From Staphylococcus debuckii (GTDB lineage: Bacteria; Bacillota; Bacilli; Staphylococcales; Staphylococcaceae), in contig NZ_CP033460.1 in the NCBI RefSeq assembly GCF_003718735.1, forward strand, positions 1,550,001 through 1,614,000: 64,000 nucleotides of DNA, given 5' to 3'. Below the pieces are notes generated by a model. It did not search any database. It had not been told where the DNA came from and worked only from the letters and a program-made list of their open reading frames with translations. Numbering within the stretch: the stretch's first letter is position 1; every line of letters starts with the position of its first letter. A program made the position numbers and the translations under genes. Shown piece after piece: positions 9,798-19,876 of the stretch.

Positions 9798-10919
9798 TTA
9801 TTCCTCTAACATTTGTTTATAGTAATATTCATATTGATCAGCAATAAAGTCTGAATTAAAACGTTCAGCTATATCAGCTAACATATTTTCGCGCATTTCT
9901 GCATAGAGCGCTTCGTCTGTTAATAACTGAATTGCATACTGGCTTGCACGTTCGCTGTCGCCGATATCAACCACAAAGCCAGTTTCCTTATGTTTAATTA
10001 CTTCTTTAATGCCTCCTGCTGTGGAACCTATAGGGACTACCCCTGTCTTCATTGCTTCAAGAAGAGTCAAACCGAAGCTTTCTTTTTCACTGAGGAGTAA
10101 AACTAAATCAGACATTTGATAAAATTGGTTAACAAATTCTTGTTTTCCTAAAAATAGTACATCGTCTAAAACACCTAAGTCGCGTGCAAGACGTTTCATT
10201 TCCATTAATTCCGGACCATCTCCTAAGAGGAGTAATTTGGAAGGAATTTTATCATGTACCTTTTTAAAAGTTTCTAAAATAGTATCGATACGTTTAACTT
10301 GTCGGAAATTAGAAACGTGAATCAATACTTTTTCATCTGAAGCAATCCCGTACAATTCTTTTAATTTCTCATTTCGCTGTGTTGGAAAATCAATCTCACG
10401 TACAAAGTTATAGATGGGTATGATTTCCTTTTTGGTACCTATAATATCTTGAGTTTGTTTAGCTAAAGATTGGCTGACACTTGTCACTACATCACTATTT
10501 TCAATCCCGAATTTGATTGCATCCTTTAAAGAATGATCATAGCCGAGTACCGTGATGTCTGTACCATGTAGTGTAGTCATGATTTTGACATCTTTACCGG
10601 ACATTTGACGGCCTAATATACCGCAAATCGCATGAGGCACCGCATAGTGCATATGCAAGATATCTAAGTCATATTCTTTAATAACTGAAGCGATTTTAGT
10701 GCTGAGACTAATATCATAAGGTGGATATTGAAATACCGCATATTGATTGACTTCAACTTGGTGGAAAGTAATGTTTGGAAGCGGTTTTCGTATACGAAAC
10801 GGCAGATTTGAAGTAATAAAGTGCACATCGTGGCCTCGTTCTGCAAGTATTATCCCAAGTTCAGTAGCAATAATGCCTGAACCTCCCATAGATGGATAAC
10901 ATGTGATTCCTATTTTCAT
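9798..10919 (-). CDS. bshA: N-acetyl-alpha-D-glucosaminyl L-malate synthase (bacillithiol step 1)
   Basis: GT4-family glycosyltransferase that joins GlcNAc to L-malate in the first step of bacillithiol synthesis, the low-molecular-weight thiol of Firmicutes. The N terminus has the GT-B glycine motif [11 protein letters not shown] (about residues 12-22); the donor-binding C-terminal half shows [14 protein letters not shown] (about 278-292) with the ExFGLxxLEA pattern of GT4 enzymes. Length 373 is normal. Adjacent genes cca and birA are the conserved neighbours in Bacillus and staphylococci, which supports bshA over other GT4 enzymes. Other bacillithiol genes in this window are ypdA and brxB. 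Confidence 0.94.
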   Translation of the reverse strand: MKIGITCYPSMGGSGIIATELGIILAERGHDVHFITSNLPFRIRKPLPNITFHQVEVNQYAVFQYPPYDISLSTKIASVIKEYDLDILHMHYAVPHAICGILGRQMSGKDVKIMTTLHGTDITVLGYDHSLKDAIKFGIENSDVVTSVSQSLAKQTQDIIGTKKEIIPIYNFVREIDFPTQRNEKLKELYGIASDEKVLIHVSNFRQVKRIDTILETFKKVHDKIPSKLLLLGDGPELMEMKRLARDLGVLDDVLFLGKQEFVNQFYQMSDLVLLLSEKESFGLTLLEAMKTGVVPIGSTAGGIKEVIKHKETGFVVDIGDSERASQYAIQLLTDEALYAEMRENMLADIAERFNSDFIADQYEYYYKQMLEE

Positions 10920-10946
10920 TTCTTCGTGACTCTCCTTTATATATCT

Positions 10947-11264
10947 TTACTTACGTTCAAAGCGATTTTTATCACGCGTATTAAACTTTTCCATAGTTTC
11001 ATTAAAACTTTCTGTCATATCAATATCCAGAGAGTTAGCAATGCATAATAATACAAATAAATTATCGCCTAGTTCAGCTTTAATTGTATTTTCTTCTTCT
11101 GTATCTTTCTTTTTCTTTTCTCCGTAGACATGATTGATTTCTCGAGCCAACTCGCCTACTTCTTCAGTCAAGCGAGCTAAGTTAGCAAGTGGTGAGAAGT
11201 AACCTGCTTTAAATTGACCTATGTACTGATCAACTTCTTTTTGCATTTCTTCCATTGATTTCAT
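10947..11264 (-). CDS. MazG-like nucleotide pyrophosphohydrolase (YpjD type)
   Basis: Small all-alpha NTP pyrophosphatase of the MazG/dUTPase-like superfamily, probably hydrolysing non-canonical or excess nucleoside triphosphates. The metal-binding pattern EEVGELAREI (ExxE near residue 35) and ELGDNLFVLL (ExxD near 70) is clear. The start is uncertain: ATG at 11264 (MKSMEEMQ) is 10 bases from GGAG, and a TTG at 11270 is 4 bases from it. First gene of the cluster leading to bshA and cca, where Bacillus has ypjD. Substrate unknown. Confidence 0.85.
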   Translation of the reverse strand: MKSMEEMQKEVDQYIGQFKAGYFSPLANLARLTEEVGELAREINHVYGEKKKKDTEEENTIKAELGDNLFVLLCIANSLDIDMTESFNETMEKFNTRDKNRFERK

Positions 11265-11343
11265 TCTCAATCATCTCCTTTTTCTAATATTTATAGTATA
11301 TCTCATATTTTTTAGATATGCATTTTTAGCGGATTTTAAGCAG

Positions 11344-11375
11344 ATAAAAAGCCCTGTCATTTTACTGACAAGGCT
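11344..11375 (-). terminator. Terminator after the zinc peptidase / aro operon
   Basis: Stem AGCCTTGTCA / TGACAGGGCT with a 6-base loop and one wobble pair, followed on the minus strand by TTTTTATC. It separates the aroC-led operon from the mazG-like/bshA cluster. Confidence 0.85.
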
Positions 11376-11394
11376 TGAATATGCGTATTAAGTT

Positions 11395-12093
11395 TTAATT
11401 ATCACTTGAACGCGCAATTAAGATAAATCTTAAGAGCTCAGCTACAGCAACAGCAGTTGAAGCAACATATGTCATTGCAGCGGCTGTGAGTACTTTACGC
11501 GCATGTTTGTATTCTTTGTCATTAACGATGTGCAAACTTTGAATATTTCTCATTGCACGTTTACTTGCATCGAATTCTACAGGCAAGGTAATAATTGAAA
11601 ACAGTACTGCGAAAGCCATTAGGAAAATACCAATCCATAAAGCTGTAGTACCAATTGCCATTCTCATCGATGTCAAAATGATACCTGCCATAATCAAGAG
11701 ATATGATAAGTTACTTCCGATGTTTGCTAATGGGAACAAAGCATTTCTAAAGCGCAAGAAGAAATATCCTTGCTGATGCTGAATAGCATGTCCCACTTCG
11801 TGTGCTGCTACAGCAGTACCAGCAACAGATGGACGACTGTAGTTCGCAGGAGATAAACGAATTACTTTTTTAGATGGGTCATAATGGTCTGATAAGAAAC
11901 CTTCGCCTTCTAAAACATCTACATCATTTATACCATTGGCGCTCAAAATTTCTTCAGCCACTTCTCGTCCAGTTTTGCCGCTTGTAGAACGAACTTGTGA
12001 ATATTTTTCATAAGTTGATTTAACTTTGTGCTGCGCCCACATCGGTAAAATCATTAATATAACAAAATAAATAATAAGACTAACGAAAGACAA
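11395..12093 (-). CDS. Membrane-bound neutral zinc metallopeptidase (YugP family)
   Basis: Predicted membrane protease of the YugP/DUF2268-like zinc peptidase family. The HExxH zinc motif is visible in AAHEVGHAIQH (about residue 95). A hydrophobic segment lies at the very N terminus, and further hydrophobic stretches lie at about 110-140, 150-175 and 205-225. I choose TTG at 12093 as start: AAAGGAG is 8 bases ahead, whereas the GTG at 12102 abuts the ribosome-binding site. Last gene of the aroC-aroB-aroA-TPR-ypiB-DUF1405 run and followed by a terminator. Substrate unknown. Confidence 0.86.
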   Translation of the reverse strand: MSFVSLIIYFVILMILPMWAQHKVKSTYEKYSQVRSTSGKTGREVAEEILSANGINDVDVLEGEGFLSDHYDPSKKVIRLSPANYSRPSVAGTAVAAHEVGHAIQHQQGYFFLRFRNALFPLANIGSNLSYLLIMAGIILTSMRMAIGTTALWIGIFLMAFAVLFSIITLPVEFDASKRAMRNIQSLHIVNDKEYKHARKVLTAAAMTYVASTAVAVAELLRFILIARSSDN

Positions 12094-12119
12094 AATTCTC
12101 ACTCCTTTATAACATTATT

Positions 12120-12734
12120 TTACTGAGAACGTAAAGGTTGGTCAAACAATTTGTGCTGTATCCACTTTCTTAAACAGAAGTATAATATTATACTGATACT
12201 GCTTAAAATAAAAGCAATATACGCTACTAATTCAAGATGCGCATCTATGAATGGATAAAATGGAAATTGCATAAAGACATAATCTATTAAATCATTATGG
12301 AAAATCCATACCACCGCTACGAGTCCTCCTAGCAAAGTAATCTTAAATCTTGGATAGAAAATAATCGCTTCCATCGCCATGATGCCATGAGAAATCAAGA
12401 GCATCAAACCGTTAATCGAAACCTCGTTATATTGATAGAATAAAATGAGATTCATAATGACGGCCCAAACACCGTACTTGATTAATGTAGTAAAGGCTAG
12501 CGCTTCTATTACGGAACTATTCTTTCCGAATAAGAATAGCGCTAAAGCAATACATAAAAATAGTGATGCTGTAGGACTGTCAGGTATAAAGATTTGAAAA
12601 TACCACGGTGCGGTCTTCAGTTGGTTCCCGTACCAAATATAGCCATAAATTGTTCCTAGGATATTGCATATTAAAGCAAATAAAAGAAATGGACGAGAAT
12701 ATAACGCCCATCTCCACCAATTCATTAAGGTCAT
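12120..12734 (-). CDS. DUF1405 membrane protein (YpjA-like)
   Basis: Integral membrane protein of about 204 residues with six to seven hydrophobic segments (for example FLLFALICNILGTIYGYIWY near residue 16 and VAYIAFILSSISIILYFCL near the C terminus). It matches the DUF1405/YpjA family by its charged WWRWALYSRPFL start and by position. Function unknown. It has AAAGGA 8 bases before ATG 12734 and sits 4 bases after the UPF0302 gene, so it is co-transcribed with it. Confidence 0.82.
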   Translation of the reverse strand: MTLMNWWRWALYSRPFLLFALICNILGTIYGYIWYGNQLKTAPWYFQIFIPDSPTASLFLCIALALFLFGKNSSVIEALAFTTLIKYGVWAVIMNLILFYQYNEVSINGLMLLISHGIMAMEAIIFYPRFKITLLGGLVAVVWIFHNDLIDYVFMQFPFYPFIDAHLELVAYIAFILSSISIILYFCLRKWIQHKLFDQPLRSQ

Positions 12735-12738
12735 AATT

Positions 12739-13296
12739 TTAGTCCTTTGTTGGAAAGTTGATAGATTTTGATTTTAAAGTATTCAACAAATGCGACACTC
12801 TGTAGAAGTATTCGGAATCATGAATTTGCAAGCTGACATCGATGGTATTTTGCAAACGGTTAATTAACGATATTTCAGCTTGCGGTGTCATAGTTACTGC
12901 ATATAAGTCATGCAAGTGCAAAGAATAGTCAGGAGATATTAACAACTGAGATAAGAGTATTTCGTCCATTCTAGCGTCTCTTTGCGGTAAATTAATTTTA
13001 ATATCAAACTTTGGAAACTGATAAGCAATATGTCTGAATATCTCATTCGTATTTCTATAGTTTATTTGATTGTCATAATACTGTATTGCTGTTTCTCGCG
13101 TATCTAAAACAGAAAGTTCAAGTGTATGATGATTGGGTATAGGTTGGTCAACAAAATAAATATTATCTAATCGTCTGAAATCGGATTTTATGAGATTGAG
13201 CAACCATACACTGATTCTGGACTTGAATTTATATTGAAATAATAAGTATTCAATGAAATTCCTTTTCTTTAAACTAAGCGCTTCGTTATCAATCAT
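12739..13296 (-). CDS. UPF0302 / YpiB-like protein (IDEAL domain family)
   Basis: Soluble 185-residue protein whose N-terminal motif FIEYLLFQYKFKSRISVWLLN is characteristic of the UPF0302/YpiB family. The C terminus carries the short region around DEILLSQLLISPDYSLHLHDLY, and then two helical stretches. In Bacillus ypiB and ypiA (a TPR protein) are adjacent, as here, and the family has been linked to regulation of other proteins, but no activity is established. It diverges strongly from the S. aureus homologue. Function unknown. Confidence 0.8.
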   Translation of the reverse strand: MIDNEALSLKKRNFIEYLLFQYKFKSRISVWLLNLIKSDFRRLDNIYFVDQPIPNHHTLELSVLDTRETAIQYYDNQINYRNTNEIFRHIAYQFPKFDIKINLPQRDARMDEILLSQLLISPDYSLHLHDLYAVTMTPQAEISLINRLQNTIDVSLQIHDSEYFYRVSHLLNTLKSKSINFPTKD

Positions 13297-13314
13297 TTTT
13301 TATTCACCAACATC

Positions 13315-14562
13315 TTAATATAATTGGAGACGTTCTGCTTCTTGCTGCCATTCATCATTATTTGGATCTAATTCTAATAATTGAGGCAACAATACTTTAG
13401 CCTGTTCGATTTGACCAGTTTCGATAAGGAAGAAATAATAATCACCAAGGAAATCAGGATTATTTTCATAAGTTGGTTTAGCCATATCAAAGAAATGCTG
13501 TGCCTCTTTATCTCTTTCTTCTGCACCTAAGGCATAGGCTAAATTCCACATAAATCTCGGGTCTAAATCGTCCTCGTCAGCAAATTGCATCAACGAAATA
13601 ATACCTTCATTATTTTCTTGCGTTCGATATAGACTGCTTAATTCTATTAAAGGCTCTTGATAAGAACTATCAAGTTCCAGTGCTTTAAGTAAATGCTCTA
13701 TACCCTCTTCTTGGTTGCCGTGATCTATTTCGATTTTACCTGTAGAAAGCATTAATTCTTTGTAGAACTGATTAAGACGCAAGCCTTCGTTACCTACTTC
13801 TATTGCAGATTTATAATCTTTTTGCTGCAAGTAAAGTTGTTGAATATAGAAGTAACCTTGCATAAAATCAGGATCTTTATCCATTAAGGTACCCATAATT
13901 TTAACGGCTTCTTGCAATAAATCATTTTTTTCATAAGCCAGTGCTTTCTTCATATAATCTTCAGAGGTCATATCCTGTTCTGAGATTTCATCGTAAAGTT
14001 TAACAGCGTCATCATAGTTGCCGCTTTGTAACGCACTATCAGCTAAACGAGCGTACAAGTTTACACCGTTGACCATATATTCTCCTGTTTCGAGAACTGT
14101 TTCATATTCAGCAGATGCACGTAGATATTGTCCATCAAAGTACATAAGTTCTGCTAAAGCAAAATGCAAGACAGGATCGTTAGGCTCAAGTTCAATCGCT
14201 TCTTCGATTTTATCAATCGCTACTTCCAACATATTAATTTGTTGATACAAATCTGCTTCTAACATTAATCTTTCAGTAGTCAATTCCGCTTGACTGAGAT
14301 GTTCTAAAGCTTCATCTGTTTTGTCTTCTGCTATTAATCCCTCAATAAAATAACTTAACAATTCTGTTTCGTCAGGGAATTTATTATAAAGTGCGCGGAA
14401 CACTTCTAATCCTTGTGGAGTTAAACCATAATTATACAGCGTTTCTCCAAGTAAGAATAAAGTATCATCATCTGCTGTAGAAATCGCTTGTTCTACTCGA
14501 CTATCCAGATTATCTATTTTTTGAAGATGAATATCATCGATTAATTTATTTGTGTCTTCCAT
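13315..14562 (-). CDS. TPR-repeat protein (YpiA-like)
   Basis: Cytosolic protein of about 415 residues made almost wholly of tetratricopeptide repeats, recognisable by recurring patterns such as LEPNDPVLHFALAELMYFDGQY and LDSSYQEPLIELSSLYRTQ. TPR arrays bind partner proteins; the partner is not known. It lies between aroA and the ypiB-like gene, as ypiA does in Bacillus. The second ATG (14562) is preferred because AGGA is 7 bases ahead. Its stop-start distance from aroA is only a few bases, so it belongs to the aro transcript. Not an enzyme by any visible motif. Confidence 0.85.
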   Translation of the reverse strand: MEDTNKLIDDIHLQKIDNLDSRVEQAISTADDDTLFLLGETLYNYGLTPQGLEVFRALYNKFPDETELLSYFIEGLIAEDKTDEALEHLSQAELTTERLMLEADLYQQINMLEVAIDKIEEAIELEPNDPVLHFALAELMYFDGQYLRASAEYETVLETGEYMVNGVNLYARLADSALQSGNYDDAVKLYDEISEQDMTSEDYMKKALAYEKNDLLQEAVKIMGTLMDKDPDFMQGYFYIQQLYLQQKDYKSAIEVGNEGLRLNQFYKELMLSTGKIEIDHGNQEEGIEHLLKALELDSSYQEPLIELSSLYRTQENNEGIISLMQFADEDDLDPRFMWNLAYALGAEERDKEAQHFFDMAKPTYENNPDFLGDYYFFLIETGQIEQAKVLLPQLLELDPNNDEWQQEAERLQLY

Positions 14563-14566
14563 CATA

Positions 14567-15865
14567 TTATCCTTTCTGAGAAATCGATTTTAGTAGAGGT
14601 AAGAATTCAGGGAACGATGTGTTGACTGAATTGAAATTTTTAATGCTCAGAGCTTCTTCGCCTAACAAAGAAGCAATCGCGAGCGTCATCCCTATACGGT
14701 GATCCGTATAAGAGCTGACTTCAGCTGCATGCTCAAATTGAGACGGATGAATAATGAACCCATCATTGGTTGGATGTACTTCAAAACCGAGCAGCCCTAA
14801 TTCATCTGACGTCGTTGTTATACGGTTTGTTTCTTTGAATTTCAATTCCTCAGCGTCTTTAATGACACTAGAACCGTTTGCCTGCGTACATAAAAGCGCT
14901 ACGACAGGAATTTCATCAATTGCACGGGTAATCAGTTCGCCAGAAAGCTTAGCGGGTTGTAAGTTTGGTGTATATTGAATACGAATTGAAGCGGTAGGTT
15001 CCGCAGTTTGTGTTTCATTAATAATTTCAATGTTACCTTTCATTTCTTTCACAATATCAATAATACCCGAGCGTGTTGAATTCATGCCTACATTATGAAT
15101 TGTAATATCACTACCGGGCGTAATCAATGCAGCTACAATAAAGAATGCAGCTGATGAAATATCGCCAGGAACAGTAAAATCTTCGGCTTGGATGGATGTG
15201 ATAGCGTTTGGAACAGTTTCAATATGCATGCCGTCCACTTTTAACGGAATATGGTAATGCTCAAACATAGTTTCTGTATGGTTCCGTGTAATCCCTATCT
15301 CTGTAATACTGGATTGAGTTGCTGAAAAAAGACTAGCGAATAAGATGGCGCTCTTTACCTGGGCGCTGGCTACAGGCATTTTATAATCGATGCCATGTAA
15401 TTCAGCTTTATTGATTACAAGTGGCGTATAGTTGTTATCTATTCCTTCGATTGCAGCTCCCATCTCTGTTAACGGCTGAATAATACGATTCATAGGGCGT
15501 TTGCCAATTGATTCATCACCTGAAAGTACAGATGGTATCCCAAGACCGCTTAATAAGCCAGCCATAATTCGCGTAGTTGTTCCAGAGTTGCCAGTATATA
15601 ATGCTTGGTGAGGCGTTTGGAATTTTTGATATCCAGGAGAAGTGACGACTACTTGATTGTCTTGAATATCGAAATCCACACCTAATAATTCAAAGATTTT
15701 CATCGTTCTCAAACAATCTTCGGCAAGAAGCGGTTTTTTAATGACAGATTGTCCCTTTGCTAAGGAGCTTAACATGATTGCACGATGTGTCATTGATTTA
15801 TCTCCAGGAACTTCGAATTCCCCTTTCAAGGGTCCTGTTAAGTTTATGGTTTCAGTTTTAGTCAT
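14567..15865 (-). CDS. aroA: 3-phosphoshikimate 1-carboxyvinyltransferase (EPSP synthase)
   Basis: Transfers enolpyruvyl from PEP to shikimate-3-phosphate, the sixth step of chorismate synthesis. Diagnostic motifs are GDKSMTHRA (about residue 21, catalytic Lys), [11 protein letters not shown] (about 90, PEP loop) and GKRPMNR (about 122), with KETNRI near the C terminus. Length 432 is that of the staphylococcal enzyme, which belongs to the class II, glyphosate-insensitive type. It follows aroB by 9 bases in an aroC-aroB-aroA operon. Confidence 0.97.
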   Translation of the reverse strand: MTKTETINLTGPLKGEFEVPGDKSMTHRAIMLSSLAKGQSVIKKPLLAEDCLRTMKIFELLGVDFDIQDNQVVVTSPGYQKFQTPHQALYTGNSGTTTRIMAGLLSGLGIPSVLSGDESIGKRPMNRIIQPLTEMGAAIEGIDNNYTPLVINKAELHGIDYKMPVASAQVKSAILFASLFSATQSSITEIGITRNHTETMFEHYHIPLKVDGMHIETVPNAITSIQAEDFTVPGDISSAAFFIVAALITPGSDITIHNVGMNSTRSGIIDIVKEMKGNIEIINETQTAEPTASIRIQYTPNLQPAKLSGELITRAIDEIPVVALLCTQANGSSVIKDAEELKFKETNRITTTSDELGLLGFEVHPTNDGFIIHPSQFEHAAEVSSYTDHRIGMTLAIASLLGEEALSIKNFNSVNTSFPEFLPLLKSISQKG

Positions 15866-15874
15866 TCATTTCAC

Positions 15875-16951
15875 TCACTTTAGGTAATTTTGTAAGGTAT
15901 AAAAAGCTTTCTCGATGGTATCTTTCTCTACGTGTGTCACTTCAGGTTGGCCAATTTCTTTTAATAATACCATCTGAATACCAGTTGCATCATTTTTCTT
16001 ATCTTTCGACATTAATTTAAAGATAGCCTCGAAATTACTATTTAAAACTGTATTTAAGGGATAATCAAGTGCTTCAAAATAATTAATGTAATGTTGGATA
16101 TCAAAATCTGTAGCCAATATTTCATTTGCGACAACAAATTGATACAAGATGCCAATCATTACCGCATGGCCATGAGGTATCTTTTGCTCATATTCTATCG
16201 CATGACCGAATGTATGTCCTAAATTTAGAAATTTACGCAGACCTTTTTCGCGTTCATCTTGTACCACGATATCTAATTTAGTTTGAATGCCTTTAAGCAA
16301 GAATGCATCCATATCTTGTAACGAAGCAAGCGCCGCTTTATCTGGAAAGGCTGCTTCAATTGCTCTTTGATCTTGCTCTCCATTAAGAAGTGCATGTTTG
16401 TACACTTCAGCGTAGCCACTAGATATTTCGGTATAAGGCAAAGTTTCTAAGAAATCTAAATCATATAAAACGGCTTTAGGACGATAGAATGCGCCGACTA
16501 AGTTTTTACCTTGTGGAGTATTAATGCCTACTTTGCCTCCTACACTTGAATCGTGTGCTAATATCGTTGTCGGTACTTGAATAAAGTCCACACCTCGAAG
16601 TAAAGTTGCAGCCACAAATCCTGCAAAGTCACCTGTCACGCCGCCTCCTATAGCAACAATACAAGTATTTCTGGTAATCCCTTGTTCTAAGATGTGTTCA
16701 ATTATATGTTGGTAGACTGGAAATGTTTTAGTCGTTTCATTACCTTCAACTTTCAAGATATGTGTGAACTGTTCAGTTTGGGTAGAAGACAAAGCTTGTT
16801 GTATTTTTTTCGGTACCGCCTTTTCAACATTTTTATCCACTATAAAAACAACATCACGATATGCAGAGAGCAGTTGATTTAATTCGGAAATCGCATTGTG
16901 ATTGATGATTATCGGATAGTTATTATCCTTATAAGTTGTCATTAATTGCAT
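15875..16951 (-). CDS. aroB: 3-dehydroquinate synthase
   Basis: NAD-dependent zinc enzyme converting DAHP to 3-dehydroquinate, the second shikimate step. Motifs include the glycine-rich GGGVTGDFAGFVA (NAD binding), PTTILAHDSSVGGKVGIN and the zinc ligands in LNLGHTFGHAIEY and IPHGHAV. I prefer the ATG at 16951 (MQLMTTYKDNNYP), 7 bases after GGTG and matching the family; the first ATG at 16957 touches the ribosome-binding site. Length about 358 residues. Middle gene of aroC-aroB-aroA. Confidence 0.96.
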   Translation of the reverse strand: MQLMTTYKDNNYPIIINHNAISELNQLLSAYRDVVFIVDKNVEKAVPKKIQQALSSTQTEQFTHILKVEGNETTKTFPVYQHIIEHILEQGITRNTCIVAIGGGVTGDFAGFVAATLLRGVDFIQVPTTILAHDSSVGGKVGINTPQGKNLVGAFYRPKAVLYDLDFLETLPYTEISSGYAEVYKHALLNGEQDQRAIEAAFPDKAALASLQDMDAFLLKGIQTKLDIVVQDEREKGLRKFLNLGHTFGHAIEYEQKIPHGHAVMIGILYQFVVANEILATDFDIQHYINYFEALDYPLNTVLNSNFEAIFKLMSKDKKNDATGIQMVLLKEIGQPEVTHVEKDTIEKAFYTLQNYLK

Positions 16952-16968
16952 TAGCATTCACCTGTTTT

Positions 16969-18135
16969 TTAAAATTCAATATTGCGCAGACGTCTCTCGT
17001 TTACTTGCTGTTCTAATTGTTCCATATAATTAGATTGGAATTCTTCTAATAAGGTTTTAGTGATTTCAAATGCTACAGCATGTTCGCATACAATACTTGC
17101 TGCAGGCACAGCACAACTATCAGAACGCTCGATAGTAGCTTTGAAGGGTTCTTTAGTTTCTATATCTACAGAAGCCAATGGTTTATAAAGTGTAGGAATA
17201 GGCTTCATCACGCCATTCACTACGATAGGCATACCATTACTCATACCGCCTTCTAATCCGCCTAAATGATTAGAACCGCGCGTATAACCTGCTTTATCAT
17301 TGTAAAGAATAGGATCTTGAATTTGACTGCCAGGTTTCTCCGCTGCTTTGAAACCTTCTCCAAAGCTCACGCCTTTAAAGGCGTTGATTCCAACTACGCC
17401 TTGAGCAATTCTGCCATCTAATTTACGATCATATTGCACATAGCTTCCCACACCGACAGGCATATTTTCAACAATAACTTGTACTACACCGCCTAGAGAA
17501 TCTCCGTCTTTTTTAGCTTGATCAATTTTATTGCGGATTTCTTGCGCTTTTTCTTCATTGACGACTCTGACATCATTATTGTCTTCGTATTTTTTAATTG
17601 TGTCTAAATCATATTCAGCATCGTCTTTAATGCCACCAATTTCAACTACACGGCTCAGTATATTAATACCTAACTGCTTTAATAAGAGTTTACAAATTGC
17701 TCCGACAGCTACTCGAGCGGCAGTTTCACGCGCCGATGATCTTTCGAGTACATTTCTTAAATCTCGATGATTATATTTAATGCCGCCAACTAAATCTGCA
17801 TGACCAGGACGAGGTTTAGAAATAGTACGTTTCATTTGTTCTTGTTCTTCTTCTGAAATAGGTGCTACGCCCATGATGTTTCTCCAATGAGTGAAATCGT
17901 CATTCGTTACAACAATAGTAACGGGACTACCTAATGTATAGCCGTTTCTTACTCCTGAAACAATTTCTACAGCATCTTTTTCAATTTTCATTCTGCGACC
18001 GCGACCGTAACCACCTTGGCGTTTAAACATCTCCTTATTAATCTCTTCTGCAGTTATTTTTAAATTAGCCGGAACACCTTCAATAATTACTGTTAGTTGA
18101 GGACCGTGGGATTCTCCCGAGGTTAAAAATCTCAT
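16969..18135 (-). CDS. aroC: Chorismate synthase
   Basis: FMN-dependent enzyme that converts EPSP to chorismate, precursor of aromatic amino acids and menaquinone. All signature segments are present: [10 protein letters not shown] at the N terminus, [12 protein letters not shown] (about residue 40), [11 protein letters not shown] (about 110) and [14 protein letters not shown] (about 130). ATG 18135 ([11 protein letters not shown]) gives the normal 388 residues and has GGAG 10 bases upstream; an extension to 18156 is unsupported. First gene of the aro operon, preceded by a 205-base gap to the ndk terminator. Confidence 0.97.
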   Translation of the reverse strand: MRFLTSGESHGPQLTVIIEGVPANLKITAEEINKEMFKRQGGYGRGRRMKIEKDAVEIVSGVRNGYTLGSPVTIVVTNDDFTHWRNIMGVAPISEEEQEQMKRTISKPRPGHADLVGGIKYNHRDLRNVLERSSARETAARVAVGAICKLLLKQLGINILSRVVEIGGIKDDAEYDLDTIKKYEDNNDVRVVNEEKAQEIRNKIDQAKKDGDSLGGVVQVIVENMPVGVGSYVQYDRKLDGRIAQGVVGINAFKGVSFGEGFKAAEKPGSQIQDPILYNDKAGYTRGSNHLGGLEGGMSNGMPIVVNGVMKPIPTLYKPLASVDIETKEPFKATIERSDSCAVPAASIVCEHAVAFEITKTLLEEFQSNYMEQLEQQVNERRLRNIEF

Positions 18136-18283
18136 CACGCTTTCACTCCATTCCATTATTTGAGTAATCTATTTATAAGTATACCCTCTATCATATCATA
18201 GGTAAAAAGCAGGCAGAACAATAGATTTGATAAAAGATAAAGAATTTAGAATGTTTTGATAACTATTTCGACAGAAAGTGAAA

Positions 18284-18326
18284 AAACAAACCAGATTGAA
18301 ATTACAAATTTCAATCTGGTTTGTTT
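18284..18326 (-). terminator. Terminator after ndk
   Basis: Perfect 19-base arms (AAACAAACCAGATTGAAAT and its complement) around a 5-base loop, followed on the minus strand by a T-rich run TTTTTTC. One of the strongest terminators in the window. Confidence 0.92.
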
Positions 18327-18360
18327 GGATAAAATGAATTTTTAAATGTATACTTTTATA

Positions 18361-18813
18361 TTAATTTTCGTATAACCATTCTTCGTCGTTTGCAGTATAA
18401 ACACTTAGCTCATTAGGTTCGAACCATAGGCTGATTTCTCTTTTAGCAGATTCAACTGAATCTGAACCATGAATAACGTTACGGCCTACTGTAAGACCTA
18501 AATCGCCTCTGATTGTGCCAGGGGCTGCTTCAGTTGGATTTGTTTTACCAATCATATTTCTTGTTACTTCTACAACGTTTTCTCCTTCTACTACCATAGC
18601 AAATACAGGTGCTGAAGTAATAAATGATACTAATCCTTCGTAGAATGGCTTATCAGCATGTTCACCATAATGTGTTTCTGCTTTTTCTTTGGAAACAGTC
18701 ATAAATTTCCCGCCAACAAGTTTTAATCCTTTTTTCTCTAAACGAGCGATGATTTCACCGACTAATTTGCGTTGAACGCCGTCTGGTTTAATCATTAGAA
18801 AAGTTCTTTCCAT
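18361..18813 (-). CDS. ndk: Nucleoside diphosphate kinase
   Basis: Transfers the gamma phosphate between nucleoside tri- and diphosphates through a phosphohistidine. The catalytic segment [17 protein letters not shown] (His about residue 115) and the N-terminal [14 protein letters not shown] strand are intact. Length 150 is normal. ATG 18813 has AGGAGG upstream (GGAGGATTTGAGAAATG arrangement). It is monocistronic, with a terminator right after and a gap to hepT before. Confidence 0.97.
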   Translation of the reverse strand: MERTFLMIKPDGVQRKLVGEIIARLEKKGLKLVGGKFMTVSKEKAETHYGEHADKPFYEGLVSFITSAPVFAMVVEGENVVEVTRNMIGKTNPTEAAPGTIRGDLGLTVGRNVIHGSDSVESAKREISLWFEPNELSVYTANDEEWLYEN

Positions 18814-18918
18814 TTCTCAAATCCTCCTGAATCAATGTGTATTTTAGTGCATTTAATTAAATACAATATAAGTTTAACAGTTTAGTGAAACGCTTTCAAT
18901 AAATATTTCACGCTTTTC

Positions 18919-19875
18919 TTAAGTGTTTCGTGATTCCATACGCTTGATCAACTTTTTAAACCAAGTCGAAGCAGGACTTGTTTCTAAATCACCTAATAAA
19001 TCCAACGCTTTGTTAAGATAATGCTTACTTATAGCTTTTGATTGTTCTATACTTTCAGATGAACGGATGTAACGCACACAATACTCAAAGTCTTCGTTAG
19101 GGCTATTTGGTCCTAAGGAGTCAATCAAAGCTTTGAATTGAGGATTCTTACGTCTTTCTAAAAGTACTGGCAATGTTAAATGACCATTCATCAAATCACT
19201 GCCTACTGGTTTGCCTAGCTGCTTTTCAGTACTTGTAAAATCTAAGACATCATCAACAATTTGAAAGCTCATTCCAATATAATGTCCAATTCTTTTCAAC
19301 TTGTTCGCTGTCTGTAAATCCGCATCAGCTGATAATGCACCGAGTTCAGTCGCTAATTGAATCAACAAGGCTGTTTTACGATTAATTCTGCGTAAATAAT
19401 TCGTAATTGTCTGCTTGCTGTTAAATTGGTCTTGGAATTGAAATAATTCGCCTCTGCATACATCAATAATCGCATTGGATAAAATCATATGTATCCTTTT
19501 ATCTTGAATGGAAGAAATATGATTAAGAGCAAGTGCTAACAGATAATTGCCTGTTAAAATAGCAGTCTCTTGGTCCCATTTCTTGCTGATAGTATAGCGC
19601 CCTCTTCTTTTATCACTGCGATCAATGACATCATCGTGAACTAAAGTTGCCATATGAATTAGCTCTAAAGAAACAGCAATTTTATACGTTTCTTCATTAC
19701 GTGGATATGGTCCATATTCACTGCTCAAGACCACAAAAGAAGGACGGACCCTTTTGCCGCCTGAAGAGAGCAAGTGTAAAGAGGCTTCTTCTAAGATAGG
19801 ATTTCCACTTTTTATTGTGTTTTTTAATTCTTTTTCAATTTTCTTAATTTCTTTATTAATGTTCAACTTCTCCAC
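18919..19875 (-). CDS. hepT: Heptaprenyl diphosphate synthase, catalytic component II
   Basis: Catalytic subunit that, with HepS, elongates farnesyl diphosphate to the C35 side chain of menaquinone-7. It has both aspartate-rich motifs of trans-prenyltransferases: HDDVIDRSDKRRGR (about residue 82) and QIVDDVLDFTS (about 205), plus GGKRVRP. The start is uncertain: GTG 19875 has AAAGG 8 bases ahead, a TTG at 19866 would give the family-like MNINKEIKK start, and GTG 19884 abuts the ribosome-binding site. It overlaps or abuts the end of menG. hepS-menG-hepT is the conserved Firmicutes gerC order. Confidence 0.94.
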   Translation of the reverse strand: MEKLNINKEIKKIEKELKNTIKSGNPILEEASLHLLSSGGKRVRPSFVVLSSEYGPYPRNEETYKIAVSLELIHMATLVHDDVIDRSDKRRGRYTISKKWDQETAILTGNYLLALALNHISSIQDKRIHMILSNAIIDVCRGELFQFQDQFNSKQTITNYLRRINRKTALLIQLATELGALSADADLQTANKLKRIGHYIGMSFQIVDDVLDFTSTEKQLGKPVGSDLMNGHLTLPVLLERRKNPQFKALIDSLGPNSPNEDFEYCVRYIRSSESIEQSKAISKHYLNKALDLLGDLETSPASTWFKKLIKRMESRNT

Positions 19876-19876
19876 A

